Part shown: in pieces, positions 42,790-51,739 of the stretch | Numbering within the stretch: position 1 is the first letter of the stretch | How the letters are laid out: every line of letters begins with the position of its first letter | Source of the DNA: JAJZNI01 sp035624785 | Lineage (GTDB): Bacteria; Chloroflexota; Dormibacteria; Aeolococcales; Aeolococcaceae | Reading direction: 5' to 3' | NCBI GenBank assembly: GCA_035624785.1 | Contig: DASPQV010000018.1 | Coordinates: 1-55,847 of the forward strand | DNA: 55,847 nt | Notes under the pieces: model-generated | Told to the model about the DNA's origin: nothing | Database searches by the model: none | The model's input: only the letters and a program-made list of their open reading frames with translations | Program-made: the position numbers and the translations under genes

Positions 42790-44405
42790 GCCTGCAGTTC
42801 CCGGCCCGAGCCGCGAGCCGCGCCGTCCCCGTCGAGAGGCGCAGCCTGGCGGTGATCTTCAGCGCCCTGATGCTCGCCATGCTGCTGGCGGCGCTGGATC
42901 AGACCATCGTCTCCACCGCGCTGCCCACCATCGTGGGCGACCTGGGCGGCCTCACCGAGCTCTCCTGGGTGGTGACCGCCTACATCCTCACCTCGACGGT
43001 GAGCACCCCGCTCTACGGCAAGTTCGGCGACATCTACGGCCGCAAGCGGATCTTCCAGGGGGCGATCGTGGTCTTCCTGGCCGGTTCCATGCTCTGCGGG
43101 ATCTCCCAGAACATGACCGAGCTGATCGGCTTCCGCGCCCTCCAGGGCATCGGGGCCGGCGGCCTCATGGTCGGGGCTCAGGCGATCATCGGGGACGTCG
43201 TCTCGCCTCGCGAGCGCGGCCGCTACATGGGCTACTTCGGCGCCGTCTTCGGTCTGGCCACCGTGGCCGGTCCGCTTCTCGGCGGCTTCTTCGTCGACCA
43301 CGCCAGCTGGCGCTGGGTGTTCTACGTCAACGTCCCGCTGGGCGCGCTGGCCCTGGTTATGACCCAGATCGCCCTCCACCTTCCCCGGCGCCGCCACGAG
43401 CACCGGATGGACTACCTGGGCGCGGCCCTGCTCGCCGCCGGCGTCGCCTGCATCGTCCTGTTCACCACCTGGGGCGGCACCCAGTATCCCTGGGGCTCGG
43501 GGCAGATCGTCGGGCTCGGGGTCGCGGGCGCGGTGCTCCTGGTCGCGTTCGGCTTCGTCGAGCGCGCCGCCGCCGAGCCGATCCTGCCGCTCCGTCTCTT
43601 CCGCAGCGCCAACTTCACGCTGGTCAACATCGTCGGCTTCATCGTCGGCCTCGCCCTCTTCGGCTCCATCGTCTTCCTGCCCCAGTACCTCCAGATCGTC
43701 AAGGGTGACGGCGCCACCAACTCGGGCCTGCTGCTGGTACCGATGATGGCCGGGGTGCTGGTCACGTCGATCGTCAGCGGGCAGCTGATCAGCCGCACCG
43801 GGCGCTACCGCTACTGGCCCATCCTGGGCACCGCGATCATGGCCGCCGGCCTCTACCTGCTCTCCACCATGGGCCCCGGCACCCCGGTGGGCGTGACCGC
43901 CGGCTACATGGTGGTGGTGGGACTGGGCATCGGCGGGGTCATGCAGGTGCTGGTGCTGCTGGCTCAGAACGCGGTGGCCCCGCGAGATCTGGGCACCGCC
44001 ACCTCGACCGCGACCTTCTTCCGCTCCATGGGCGGCTCCATCGGGCTGCCCATCTTCGGGAGCGTCTTCAGCAACCTGCTGGCCGGGAATCTCGCCCGCT
44101 CCCTGCCCGCCGGATTCCATCTGGCCGGGTTGTCCGGCGGCACCGGCAACGCCAGCCCGCAGGTCCTGTCCACGCTCCCTCCACCCATCCACACCGCCGT
44201 GGTCCACGCCTTCTCGCAATCGTTGGGAGGCGTCTTCCTGGCCGGGGTGCCGGTCGCGATCCTCGCCTTCGTCCTGGTCTGGCTGATCCGCGAGGTCCCC
44301 CTGCGGACCCGGGTGGGCGCCGCGATGGAGGGTGTCCAGGAGACCCTGGGCAGCTCCGCCACCGCGGCCGGCGGGACCGAGGTCCGGGTGGCGGCGGGGC
44401 GCTGA
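42786..44405 (+). CDS. MFS drug:H+ antiporter, DHA2/EmrB-QacA type
   Basis: 539 residues with 14 predicted TM helices. Motif D1/A features are visible: LAALDQTIVSTALPTIVGDLGG in TM1, LYGKFGDIYGRKRIF for the motif A loop, and RALQGIGAGGLMVGAQAIIGD, RGRYMGYFGAVFGLATVAGPLLGG (motif C-like) in the third to fifth helices. These identify the EmrB/QacA branch of proton-driven multidrug exporters. The gene overlaps marR by four bases and is thus likely induced with it. Confidence 0.93.
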   Translation: MSLQFPARAASRAVPVERRSLAVIFSALMLAMLLAALDQTIVSTALPTIVGDLGGLTELSWVVTAYILTSTVSTPLYGKFGDIYGRKRIFQGAIVVFLAGSMLCGISQNMTELIGFRALQGIGAGGLMVGAQAIIGDVVSPRERGRYMGYFGAVFGLATVAGPLLGGFFVDHASWRWVFYVNVPLGALALVMTQIALHLPRRRHEHRMDYLGAALLAAGVACIVLFTTWGGTQYPWGSGQIVGLGVAGAVLLVAFGFVERAAAEPILPLRLFRSANFTLVNIVGFIVGLALFGSIVFLPQYLQIVKGDGATNSGLLLVPMMAGVLVTSIVSGQLISRTGRYRYWPILGTAIMAAGLYLLSTMGPGTPVGVTAGYMVVVGLGIGGVMQVLVLLAQNAVAPRDLGTATSTATFFRSMGGSIGLPIFGSVFSNLLAGNLARSLPAGFHLAGLSGGTGNASPQVLSTLPPPIHTAVVHAFSQSLGGVFLAGVPVAILAFVLVWLIREVPLRTRVGAAMEGVQETLGSSATAAGGTEVRVAAGR

Positions 44406-44436
44406 CCCGCCGGACCGCTCCGTATCATCCGGCCCG

Positions 44437-45162
44437 ATGAGGATCGAGAGGGTCAGCTACCCGGGGGCCAGGGTCGCGGTCGACGGCTACCTGGCCTTGC
44501 CCGACGGCCAGATGCCCCATCCCGGTGTCGTCGTGATCCACGAGGTCTTCGGGCTCAACGGCAACATCAGGGACATCGCCCGGCGCTTGGCCGGCGAGGG
44601 TTACGCGGCGCTGGCCGCGGACCTGTTCGGCGATCGCAGCCGGGCCCTGTGCATGGCGCGGATCATGGCGTCGGCGCTCGCCGGCCGTGACCCGTCCGAG
44701 GTCGGCGACCTCCGAGCCTCGCTCCGCTACCTGGGCTCGCGCCCGGAGGTGGACCCGGAGCGGCTGGGCGCGATCGGCTTCTGCATGGGTGGCGGGCTGG
44801 CCATCGCCTGGGCCCGCCGCGAGCCCGGACTGCGGGCCATCGCGCCCTTCTACGCGAGCAATCCCCGGCCGCTCGAGGAGGCGGTGCGCCGAATCTGCCC
44901 GGTGGTCGGCAGCTATCCAGGCCGCGATCTCACCGCCCGGCACGGCCTCCGGCTGGATGCGCACCTGGACAGGCTCGGCGTGCCCCACGACATCAAGATC
45001 TACCCGGGGGCGCGCCACTCCTTCTTCAACGACCAGGGCCGGGCTCACGACCCGGCGGCGTCGGCGGACGCCTGGCGTCGTACCCTGGCCTTCTTCGCCG
45101 AGCACGTGCGCTCGGGTCAGCTGCCGTCCCCGACCGGTCCCTCCTCTTCGCCGACCGGTTAG
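44437..45162 (+). CDS. Dienelactone hydrolase family protein
   Basis: From ATG 44437 the protein has 241 residues. The alpha/beta-hydrolase signature is GAIGFCMGGGLAIAW with nucleophile Cys116, and Glu36 lies in IHEVFGLN as in true dienelactone hydrolases. The Asp and His are in SYPGRDLTA and PGARHSFFND. The family hydrolyses dienelactones or related lactones in aromatic degradation, though many members have unknown substrates. It follows the MFS gene by 31 bp, so may share its transcript. Confidence 0.88.
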   Translation: MRIERVSYPGARVAVDGYLALPDGQMPHPGVVVIHEVFGLNGNIRDIARRLAGEGYAALAADLFGDRSRALCMARIMASALAGRDPSEVGDLRASLRYLGSRPEVDPERLGAIGFCMGGGLAIAWARREPGLRAIAPFYASNPRPLEEAVRRICPVVGSYPGRDLTARHGLRLDAHLDRLGVPHDIKIYPGARHSFFNDQGRAHDPAASADAWRRTLAFFAEHVRSGQLPSPTGPSSSPTG

Positions 45163-45280
45163 GGACAAGAAAGTCCACAACTAGTCGGTGACGCATCGGG
45201 CCCGAGCCCCTTCCGCCGCGAACGCCGCTGCCGGCGGTGGGGCGATCCGCCCGGATCCGACGAGATGCCTCCGCCCCCGG

Positions 45281-45319
45281 CTCTCAGGCTGCTCTCATCG
45301 TCCTCTCAGCGCCGGCTCA
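45281..45319. promoter_or_regulatory. CTCTCA direct repeats in 11-bp phase
   Basis: CTCTCA occurs at 45281, 45292 and 45303, exactly 11 bp apart, and the next 11-bp step (45314-45319, GGCTCA) is a four-of-six match. Direct repeats with 11-bp period are typical of OmpR/PhoB-type response regulators. The array ends about 95 bp before the GH-like lipoprotein start and about 36 bp before a possible -10 (TCTGAT, 45355-45360), so an activator could substitute for the -35. Confidence 0.55.
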
Positions 45320-45413
45320 ACGCCCTGGGCCGACGAGGCGCCACGATCGGTCCATCTGATACCGGCCACTCGCGGGGGCGCCGGAAGGGCCCCCGATCGC
45401 GGGGACTCTGGAC

Positions 45414-46709
45414 GTGAAAACTCGACGCTCGCTTCTCACCGTGGCGGTCACCGCCACCCTCCTGTGCGCCGCCTGCGGCTCAGCGACCTCGGCACCCGGC
45501 GGCACGACCGCCGATCCCTCCGCGACTGCCGCGGGCTCTCAGACCTCCGTCGCGGGCGGCAGTGCCTCGCCGGCAGCCCAGGTTGCGGCCCCGGTTCCGG
45601 CGCAGTACCAGCAGGCCTACAGCACCCTTCAGGGCCAGGTCAGCGCCTTCGCGGCGGTGGCCGAGCCGGGTCCTGCGACCAGCGCCACCGTGATCTCCTC
45701 GGCCCTGGAGCCGGCGGACGGCAACGCCATGCACCCGGGGATCCTCCAGGGCAGCGCGCTGCAGACCAGCATCACCATGATCAGCGGGATGAGGGCGATG
45801 GGGGAGACTGGCGTCACCGTCCAGGTCAGCTTTCCACTGCTCCTCTCCAGCTTCCCGGACAGCTCCGAGTACCTGAGCTTCTACCGCCAGGTCGCTGCCG
45901 CGGTCCATCAGCAGGGAATGACCCTGACCGTCGAGGAGAATCCGCTCTTCCCCAACATGTCCGGCCTCCCCGTGTCCGGCTTTTACGCCGGGCTCGATCT
46001 CCAGAGCTTCGCCGCCGACTACCAGCAGCAGGCGGAGACCATCATCACCGCGATGCAGCCGCGCTACCTCTCCTTCCTCAACGAGCCCGACACCTACACC
46101 GCCAACCTCCACAACCCCTCGATCCGGCTCACCGATCCCGTCACCGGAGTGGAGTTCGTCAACCTGGTGCTGGGTGGCCTCGACCGCCAGGGCACCTCGC
46201 TGTGCGCGGGCAGCGGCACCTGGCAGGATGCGAGCTACGACCAGGCGCTGCTCGACCAGACCTCGATCGACTGCCTCGACCTTCACATGTACCCGGTGGC
46301 CGCTCAGGATGTCAGCAACCTGCAAGCCGAGGTGACTGCCGCAGAGGTTGCCCACCGGCCGGTGGTCATGAGCGAGTGCTGGCTGTACAAGCAGAGCACC
46401 GACGGCCGGCCGGTGGACTCGGTGACCAGCGCTCCCGATGAGCAGAAGGACGGCACCTTCAGCTTCTGGGAGCCGCTGGACAGCGCCTTCCTGACCGCCA
46501 TGGTCGACTACGCCCGCGGTCACGGCTTCGCGGTGGCCTCGCCCTTCAGCACCGAGAACTTCTTCGCCTACCAGGCCTGGACGCCGGCGCTGGAGGCGGA
46601 GACCCCCACCCAGGCGCGCCAGTCCTTCAACCTTCTGGTGAGCCAGGCGCTGAAAGAGGGTCAGCTGTCCTCGCTGGGGAGCGCCTTCGCCGGGCTGGCG
46701 CGGTCCTGA
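45414..46709 (+). CDS. Lipoprotein with clan GH-A glycosidase-like barrel
   Basis: The 431-residue protein starts with GTG at 45414. Its lipoprotein signal peptide ends in LLCAACGS with acylated Cys21; a Ser/Thr/Ala-rich linker follows to about residue 60. The rest looks like a TIM barrel: Asn223-Glu224 in FLNEPDTY as acid/base, His291 in DLHMYP, and Glu321 in VMSECW as nucleophile, the ordered residues of clan GH-A. The exact family is unclear. It should be an extracytoplasmic glycosidase or polysaccharide-binding protein. Phased repeats upstream suggest two-component control. Confidence 0.82.
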   Translation: MKTRRSLLTVAVTATLLCAACGSATSAPGGTTADPSATAAGSQTSVAGGSASPAAQVAAPVPAQYQQAYSTLQGQVSAFAAVAEPGPATSATVISSALEPADGNAMHPGILQGSALQTSITMISGMRAMGETGVTVQVSFPLLLSSFPDSSEYLSFYRQVAAAVHQQGMTLTVEENPLFPNMSGLPVSGFYAGLDLQSFAADYQQQAETIITAMQPRYLSFLNEPDTYTANLHNPSIRLTDPVTGVEFVNLVLGGLDRQGTSLCAGSGTWQDASYDQALLDQTSIDCLDLHMYPVAAQDVSNLQAEVTAAEVAHRPVVMSECWLYKQSTDGRPVDSVTSAPDEQKDGTFSFWEPLDSAFLTAMVDYARGHGFAVASPFSTENFFAYQAWTPALEAETPTQARQSFNLLVSQALKEGQLSSLGSAFAGLARS

Positions 46710-46713
46710 GGCT

Positions 46714-46735
46714 GGCGGCGGGGAAGGATGCCGCC
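46714..46735. terminator. Hairpin between convergent genes
   Basis: GGCGGC (46714-46719) pairs with GCCGCC (46730-46735) around a 10-nt loop directly after the lipoprotein stop, facing the convergent ABC gene. It is a modest terminator candidate. Confidence 0.3.
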
Positions 46736-46801
46736 CCCGCCTCCACCGCGGAGCTGCGGCCGTCGAACGGACCGCCGGATCCCGCCCCGCCGCTGGGGGC
46801 G

Positions 46802-48760
46802 TCAGCCCGCCTCGACCAGGGGGGCCTCGAACTGGCTCTGGTAGAGGTCGTAGTAGAAGCCGTGCCGGCGCATCAGCTCAGCGTGACTGCCGTGCTCGAC
46901 GATGCGGCCCTGGTCCATCACGATGATGGTGGTCGCGTTGCGGATGGTGGAGAGGCGGTGGGCGATCACGAAGCTGGTGCGCCCGTGACGGAGCCGCGCC
47001 ATCGCCTCCTGGATCAGCACCTCGGTGCGGGTGTCGACGTTGCTGGTCGCCTCGTCGAGGATGAGGATGGATGGATCGGAGATGAAGGCGCGGGCGATGG
47101 TGAGCAGCTGGCGCTGACCCGAGGAGATGTTGGAGGCGTCCTCGTCGAGGGCGGTGGCGTAGCCCTCCGGAAGGGTGCGGATGAACCCGTCGGCGTGGGC
47201 GGCCGCCGCCGCCGCCACGACCTCCTCGTCGCTGGCGCCCTCCTTGCCGTAGGCGATGTTCTCCCGGATCGTGCCCGCGAAGAGCCAGGTGTCCTGGAGC
47301 ACCATCCCGAATGCGGAGCGGACCGTGTCCCGGGTGAGCTGCCGGGTGCTGATGCCGTCGAGCTTGATCCAGCCCGCCTCGATCTCGTAGAAGCGCATCA
47401 GCAGGTTGACGATGGTGGTCTTGCCGGCACCGGTGGGACCGACGATGGCGATCGTATCGCCGGGCTCCACCTCCAGGTTGAAGTCGGCGATCAGGGGCTT
47501 GGCCGGCTCGTAGCGGAAGTGGACGTTCTCCAGGCTGACCCGCCCGGTCGGCTGCGCCAGGCTGAGTGGGGAGGCGACGTCGGGCTCCTCCTCCTCGGCC
47601 AGCAGGAACTCGAAGACCCGCTCCGCCGAGGCCAGCCCCGACTGGAGCATGTTCATCTGGCTGGCAACCTGGGTGATCGGCATGGTGAACTGGCGCGAGT
47701 ACTGGATGAAGGCCTGGACGTCGCCCAGGCTCATCTGCCCGGAGACGATCCGGTAGCCGCCGAAGGCGGCGATGACCACGTAGTTGACGTTGGCCAGGAG
47801 CTGCATCACCGGCTGGATGATCCCGGAGAGGAACTGGGCCCGGAAGCTGGCCCGGTACACCTTCTCGTTGAGCCCGTGGAACTCGTCGACCACCGCCTCC
47901 CGGCGGCCGAACACGGCCACCAGCTCGTGCCCGGTGTGCATCTCCTCGACGTGGCCGTTGAGGTCGCCGGTCCCCTCCCACTGGGCGGTGAACTGCTTCT
48001 GGGACCGCTTGATGACCGCCCAGGAGCAGAGCATGGAGAGGGGCACGATCACCACCGAGACAGCGGCCAGGATCGGGCTGATCAGGAACATCATGACCAG
48101 CACGCCGAGGATGGTCAGCACCGAGTTGAGCAGCTGGCCCAGTCCCTGCTGGAGCACCGTGGTGAGGTTGTCGATATCGTTGGTGACCCGGCTGAGGATG
48201 TCACCGTGGGGGTGGCTGTCGAAGTAGCGCAGGGGGAGGCGGGCGAGCTTGGTCTCCACCTCCCGGCGCAGCCCGTACATGGTCCGCTGGGTGACCCCCG
48301 CCATCACGAAGCCCTGGGCCCAGGTGAAGACGGCGCCGAGGAGATAGACGCCAGCCGCCAGGCCGAGCTCCCGGCCGAGATCGTTGAAGATGATTCCCAC
48401 CCCAGGGACCACGTTCATCCCCGAGAGCATCGACGCCTCCTGGGAGTGGCCCTGGGCGTTGAGGTAGGCGATCGCCTGAGCCTTGGTGGTGCCCGCCGGC
48501 AGCATCTTGCCGATCAGGCCGTTGAAGATGACGTTGGTGGCGTCGCCCAGGATCCGCGGCCCGATGACCAGGAAGGCCACGCTCACCCCGGTCAGCAGCG
48601 CCGCCAGCAGGATTCGCGGCCACTCCGGGCGCAGCCTGGCCACCAGCCGCTTCAGGGTGCCCCAGGCGTCCTTGGACTTGGCCGCCGGCATCATGCCCAT
48701 GGGGCCCCTTCCCATCGGGCCGCCCCGCCGCATGCCCCGTCCGGGGCCGCCGTGCATCAT
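46802..48760 (-). CDS. ABC exporter half-transporter, catalytically complete subunit
   Basis: From ATG 48760 the protein has 652 residues: a Met/Gly/Arg-rich N-terminus, six TM helices (to about 370) and an NBD. Walker A is GPTGAGKTT, Walker B ILILDEATSNVD with the catalytic Glu, and the switch region VIAHRLSTI has the His. The signature is ISSGQ rather than LSGGQ. The ATG overlaps the partner's stop (ATGA). With the partner it forms a heterodimeric multidrug or lipid exporter of the BmrCD/TM287-288 type, and this subunit contributes the active catalytic Walker/H-loop side. Confidence 0.93.
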   Translation of the reverse strand: MMHGGPGRGMRRGGPMGRGPMGMMPAAKSKDAWGTLKRLVARLRPEWPRILLAALLTGVSVAFLVIGPRILGDATNVIFNGLIGKMLPAGTTKAQAIAYLNAQGHSQEASMLSGMNVVPGVGIIFNDLGRELGLAAGVYLLGAVFTWAQGFVMAGVTQRTMYGLRREVETKLARLPLRYFDSHPHGDILSRVTNDIDNLTTVLQQGLGQLLNSVLTILGVLVMMFLISPILAAVSVVIVPLSMLCSWAVIKRSQKQFTAQWEGTGDLNGHVEEMHTGHELVAVFGRREAVVDEFHGLNEKVYRASFRAQFLSGIIQPVMQLLANVNYVVIAAFGGYRIVSGQMSLGDVQAFIQYSRQFTMPITQVASQMNMLQSGLASAERVFEFLLAEEEEPDVASPLSLAQPTGRVSLENVHFRYEPAKPLIADFNLEVEPGDTIAIVGPTGAGKTTIVNLLMRFYEIEAGWIKLDGISTRQLTRDTVRSAFGMVLQDTWLFAGTIRENIAYGKEGASDEEVVAAAAAAHADGFIRTLPEGYATALDEDASNISSGQRQLLTIARAFISDPSILILDEATSNVDTRTEVLIQEAMARLRHGRTSFVIAHRLSTIRNATTIIVMDQGRIVEHGSHAELMRRHGFYYDLYQSQFEAPLVEAG

Positions 48761-50496
48761 GCGGCCGCCTCCTCGCCGAGCTGGGAGACCACGATCTCGC
48801 GGTACTCGGGACATCCGGCGATCAGCTGCTGATGCCGCCCCGAGCCCACGATCCGGCCCTCGTCGAGGACCAGGATGCTGTCTGCGTGCATGATCGTGCT
48901 CACCCGCTGGGCCACGATCATCACGCTGGCGTCCTCGGTCTCCGAGCGCAGCGCCAGGCGCAGCCGGGCGTCGGTGGCGGCGTCGAGGGCTGAGAAGCAG
49001 TCGTCGAAGAGGTAGATCCGCGGGCGCCTGACGATCGCCCGGGCGATGGCGATGCGCTGGCGCTGCCCGCCCGAGACGTTGCTGCCGCCCTGGTCGATGG
49101 GGGCGCCGAGCTGGTCCGGCATCGCGGCGACGAAGTCGCGTGCCTGGGCGACCTCGAGCGCATGCCACAGCTCCTCGTCGGTCGCCTCCGGGTTGCTGAA
49201 GCGCAGGTTGTCGGCCACGGTCCCGCTGAAGAGGTAGGCGCGTTGAGGGATCAGCCCGATCGAGCTCCAGAGCTGCTCGCGCTCCCACTCCCGGATGTCG
49301 ACGCCGTCGACCAGCACGGCCCCTGCCGAGGCATCGAAGAAGCGGGGGATGAGATTGAGCAGCGTGGTCTTGCCCGCCCCGGTGCCACCGATCACGGCCA
49401 CCGTCTCCCCCGGCCTCATGGTGAACGACAGCGACTGCAGCACCGGCCGCTCGCTGCCCGGGTAGCCGAAGCTCACGTTTCGGAACTCGACGGCGCCGGT
49501 GCGGCTGATCGGGATCACCGGGTGCGCCGGATCCCTGATCGACGGCACGGTGTCGAGAACCTCCTGGAGACGGGTTGCGCTGGCCATGGCCCGGGGCACC
49601 AGGATGAAGACGATCACCCCCATCATCACCGCGAACAGGATCTGCATGAGGTAGCTGAGGAAGGCGGTCATGTTGCCGATCGGCATGGTTCCCGGGGTGG
49701 TCCCCACGAAGTGGCCGCCGAACCAGATCACCGCGACCGAGGAGAGGTTCATCAGCGACATGATCGCGGGCATGGCGATGACGAAGATCCGGTTGACCCG
49801 CAGCGCGGTCTGGGTGAGGTCGCGGTTGGCGCCGTCGAAGCGGACCGACTCCTCCTCGGTCCGTACGAAGGCGCGGACCACCCTCACCCCGGTGATCTGC
49901 TCGCGGAGGACTCGCTGAACCCGGTCTATCCTGGTCTGCATCGAGCGGAACAGCGGGACCGTGAACTTGAGCATGACGGCGACCAGGATCGCCATCACCG
50001 GAACCACCACCACCAGGATCGTGGAGAGCCCCACGTCCTCCTTGAGAGCCATGATCACCCCGCCGATGCCCATGATCGGAGCCAGCATCAGGATCATCAG
50101 CGCCATGAGCAGGAAGATCTGGATCTGCTGAACGTCGTTGGTGTTGCGGGTGATCAGCGAGGCGGTCCCAAAGTGGTTCATCTCCCGGGTGGAGAACGAC
50201 TGGACCTTCTGGAACACGGCGCCGCGGATGTCGCGGCCGACGCTCATCGAGGTGCGCGATGACCAGTACACGGCCAGGATCTGGACCACGCCCGCGCCGA
50301 GTGAGATGGCCAGCATGAGGCCGCCGGTCCGCCAGATGTAGCCGACGTCCCCCTTGACCACCCCGTTGTTGATGATGTCGGCGGTGAGGTTGGGCAGGTA
50401 GAGGGCGGCGATCGCCTGCATGGCCAGCAGGACCGTGATCAGGCCGACCTGGAGCGCGTACGGTCGCAGGTGGCGGCGCAGCAGCCGGATCAGCAT
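48757..50496 (-). CDS. ABC exporter half-transporter, degenerate subunit
   Basis: 579 residues: six TM helices (about 15-310) and an NBD with Walker A GGTGAGKTT and signature VSGGQ. Walker B reads IYLFDDCFSALD, so the catalytic Glu is Asp, and the switch segment VAQRVSTI has Gln instead of His. This is the same substitution pair described for TM287 of Thermotoga. The degenerate ATP site is thus formed with the partner's ISSGQ signature. The gene follows marR with a 7-bp overlap. Confidence 0.93.
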   Translation of the reverse strand: MLIRLLRRHLRPYALQVGLITVLLAMQAIAALYLPNLTADIINNGVVKGDVGYIWRTGGLMLAISLGAGVVQILAVYWSSRTSMSVGRDIRGAVFQKVQSFSTREMNHFGTASLITRNTNDVQQIQIFLLMALMILMLAPIMGIGGVIMALKEDVGLSTILVVVVPVMAILVAVMLKFTVPLFRSMQTRIDRVQRVLREQITGVRVVRAFVRTEEESVRFDGANRDLTQTALRVNRIFVIAMPAIMSLMNLSSVAVIWFGGHFVGTTPGTMPIGNMTAFLSYLMQILFAVMMGVIVFILVPRAMASATRLQEVLDTVPSIRDPAHPVIPISRTGAVEFRNVSFGYPGSERPVLQSLSFTMRPGETVAVIGGTGAGKTTLLNLIPRFFDASAGAVLVDGVDIREWEREQLWSSIGLIPQRAYLFSGTVADNLRFSNPEATDEELWHALEVAQARDFVAAMPDQLGAPIDQGGSNVSGGQRQRIAIARAIVRRPRIYLFDDCFSALDAATDARLRLALRSETEDASVMIVAQRVSTIMHADSILVLDEGRIVGSGRHQQLIAGCPEYREIVVSQLGEEAAA

Positions 50497-51053
50497 GATC
50501 CGGCTGCCTCCAGGTGAGGGATTGCGCCGGCTGTCGTCGGGACCGTGGCCTCTGGGTCAGCCGCCGAGCCACCGCCCTTCAGCGCGTCGAGCAGAGCTCG
50601 CAGGCTCGCGGTGACCGCGACCAGCTGCTCCGGGGGCAGCGATCGCAGAGCCCGGAGCAGGATGCGGTGCCGCGCCGCGCGCCAGCGGGAGAGCTGGACC
50701 CGGCCCGCCGCCGTCATGCGGAGGCGCACCAGGCGCAGGTCGCTCCGGTCAGCCTCCTTGCTGGCCCAGCCCTGCCGCACCGCCCGCGCCATCACCACCG
50801 ACACCTGGCTCTTGGTCATCCCGGTCATGCGGCCCAGCTCGCTGATGGTGATCCCGGGGTTCTGCGCCACCAACGCAAACAGGGGGACGTAGGGGAGGAA
50901 GTCGGGCACCGAGCCGGGGCGTTCGTGGTGCACGTAGCTCAGGTGCAGCTGCCGGCGCACCGCTTGGAGGAGGCGCACCACCTCCTCCAGCGAGGGGGGG
51001 TCCGCGGCGCCGCCGCCACGGCCGGCGGCGATCGTATGGCCGCGAACGTTCAC
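50490..51053 (-). CDS. MarR-family transcriptional regulator
   Basis: The 187-residue regulator has the MarR winged helix: VPLFALVAQNPGITISELGR, MTGMTKSQVSVVMARAVRQGW, and SDLRLVRLRMTAAGRVQL. It heads the ABC exporter operon and overlaps the first ABC gene by 7 bp. The GTG start at 51053 has no room for a ribosome binding site, so it may be leaderless or start further in. Palindromes GAACGTTC (51044-51051) and CGGTACCG (51061-51068) flank this start and could be operator halves. Confidence 0.87.
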   Translation of the reverse strand: MNVRGHTIAAGRGGGAADPPSLEEVVRLLQAVRRQLHLSYVHHERPGSVPDFLPYVPLFALVAQNPGITISELGRMTGMTKSQVSVVMARAVRQGWASKEADRSDLRLVRLRMTAAGRVQLSRWRAARHRILLRALRSLPPEQLVAVTASLRALLDALKGGGSAADPEATVPTTAGAIPHLEAAGSC

Positions 51054-51242
51054 TCCATAACGGTACCGGCGGGGATCGGCCCTGGGCTACGGACCTCGGT
51101 CCCCAATCCGGGGGCCGTTGGGCCCGATTCTGCCGGGGACCCGTGACGAACCCGTGGTCGGGCAATCGAGGGACGGCGACGAAGCCCTTCCTCCCATGCT
51201 TGCCTCCCACCATGCCCCCTCGCGCCGCGCCGCCCCCTGGTC

Positions 51243-51562
51243 GGCGTGGGTGCCACCGACCTGGCCGAGGACGGCCGCCTGCTCCTGCCCGCTCTCGCTC
51301 GCCGCGACGTCGAGGGTGTGCCCGTTCCCTGGGGGGCTCGATCGGCTCAGTACGGCTCGGCGAGCTCCGCGGCCGCCACCATCTCCATGAGCGCTTCACC
51401 GTGACCCCCCGGGGGGTCTCCGTCCACGTCGACGAGCGGGGCCACCACCAGGTCGACGTGCCGGATCAGGTCGCCCGGCTGGCTCCTCTCGACCCCGACC
51501 TGCAGGGTACGGCGCTCCTCCACCGCCTGGTCGATGAGCGAGCCCAGCGCGACGGGCGGTAG
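51243..51562 (+). pseudogene. Coding relics, part ATP-grasp-like
   Basis: In one frame GATDLAEDGRLLLPALARRD then VEGVPVPWG resembles the N-terminus of RimK/glutathione-synthase-type ATP-grasp proteins; it runs into a stop at about 51402. In another frame the tail PDQVARLAPLDPDLQGTALL then HRLVDERAQRDGR with stop at 51562 reads like an authentic protein C-terminus. Neither has a start or a full domain, so this looks like decayed genes. Confidence 0.3.
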
Positions 51563-51628
51563 GAGATCTCGACGTCCTGTAGGGGACTCCCCAGGTTCCG
51601 CATGGTGATCGATGCGTCAGGGATTACG

Positions 51629-51660
51629 CCTTTGACATTGCAAAGGGCACCTACCCGTAC
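51629..51660 (+). promoter_or_regulatory. Candidate promoter with dyad before sensor kinase
   Basis: TTGACA at 51632-51637 is a consensus -35; the -10 side around 51655-51661 (CCGTACA) is poor. CCTTTG and CAAAGG form a dyad (6-bp arms) across the -35, suggesting repressor or activator binding. The kinase gene starts at 51740. Confidence 0.35.
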
Positions 51661-51739
51661 AGCGGTGCTGTGCTGCAGGTGGTGATGGCGGCTATCATGA
51701 AATCCGAGGCGTTCACTCCCAGCAGGCGGAAAGGCGAGC

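Larger units (their letters stand above)
51054..51739. other. 686-bp gap holding coding relics and a promoter
   Basis: No intact gene. The stretch 51243-51562 encodes protein-like fragments in two frames, and a promoter plus dyad lies at 51629-51660 ahead of the sensor kinase gene. Confidence 0.5.

Noticed and set aside
42426..44219. 597-codon minus-strand frame opposite the MFS gene
   Set aside because: His/Asp/Gln-rich antisense shadow of a 14-TM transporter.
46862..48832. 656-codon plus-strand frame opposite the ABC exporter gene
   Set aside because: Rich in His/Asp/Arg without motifs; the minus strand has Walker A/B and signature motifs.
46802..50572. A single 1,256-codon ABC protein fused across both half-transporters
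   Set aside because: The upstream two-fifths is a wrong frame of the partner gene; the genuine ATG at 48760 overlaps the partner stop.
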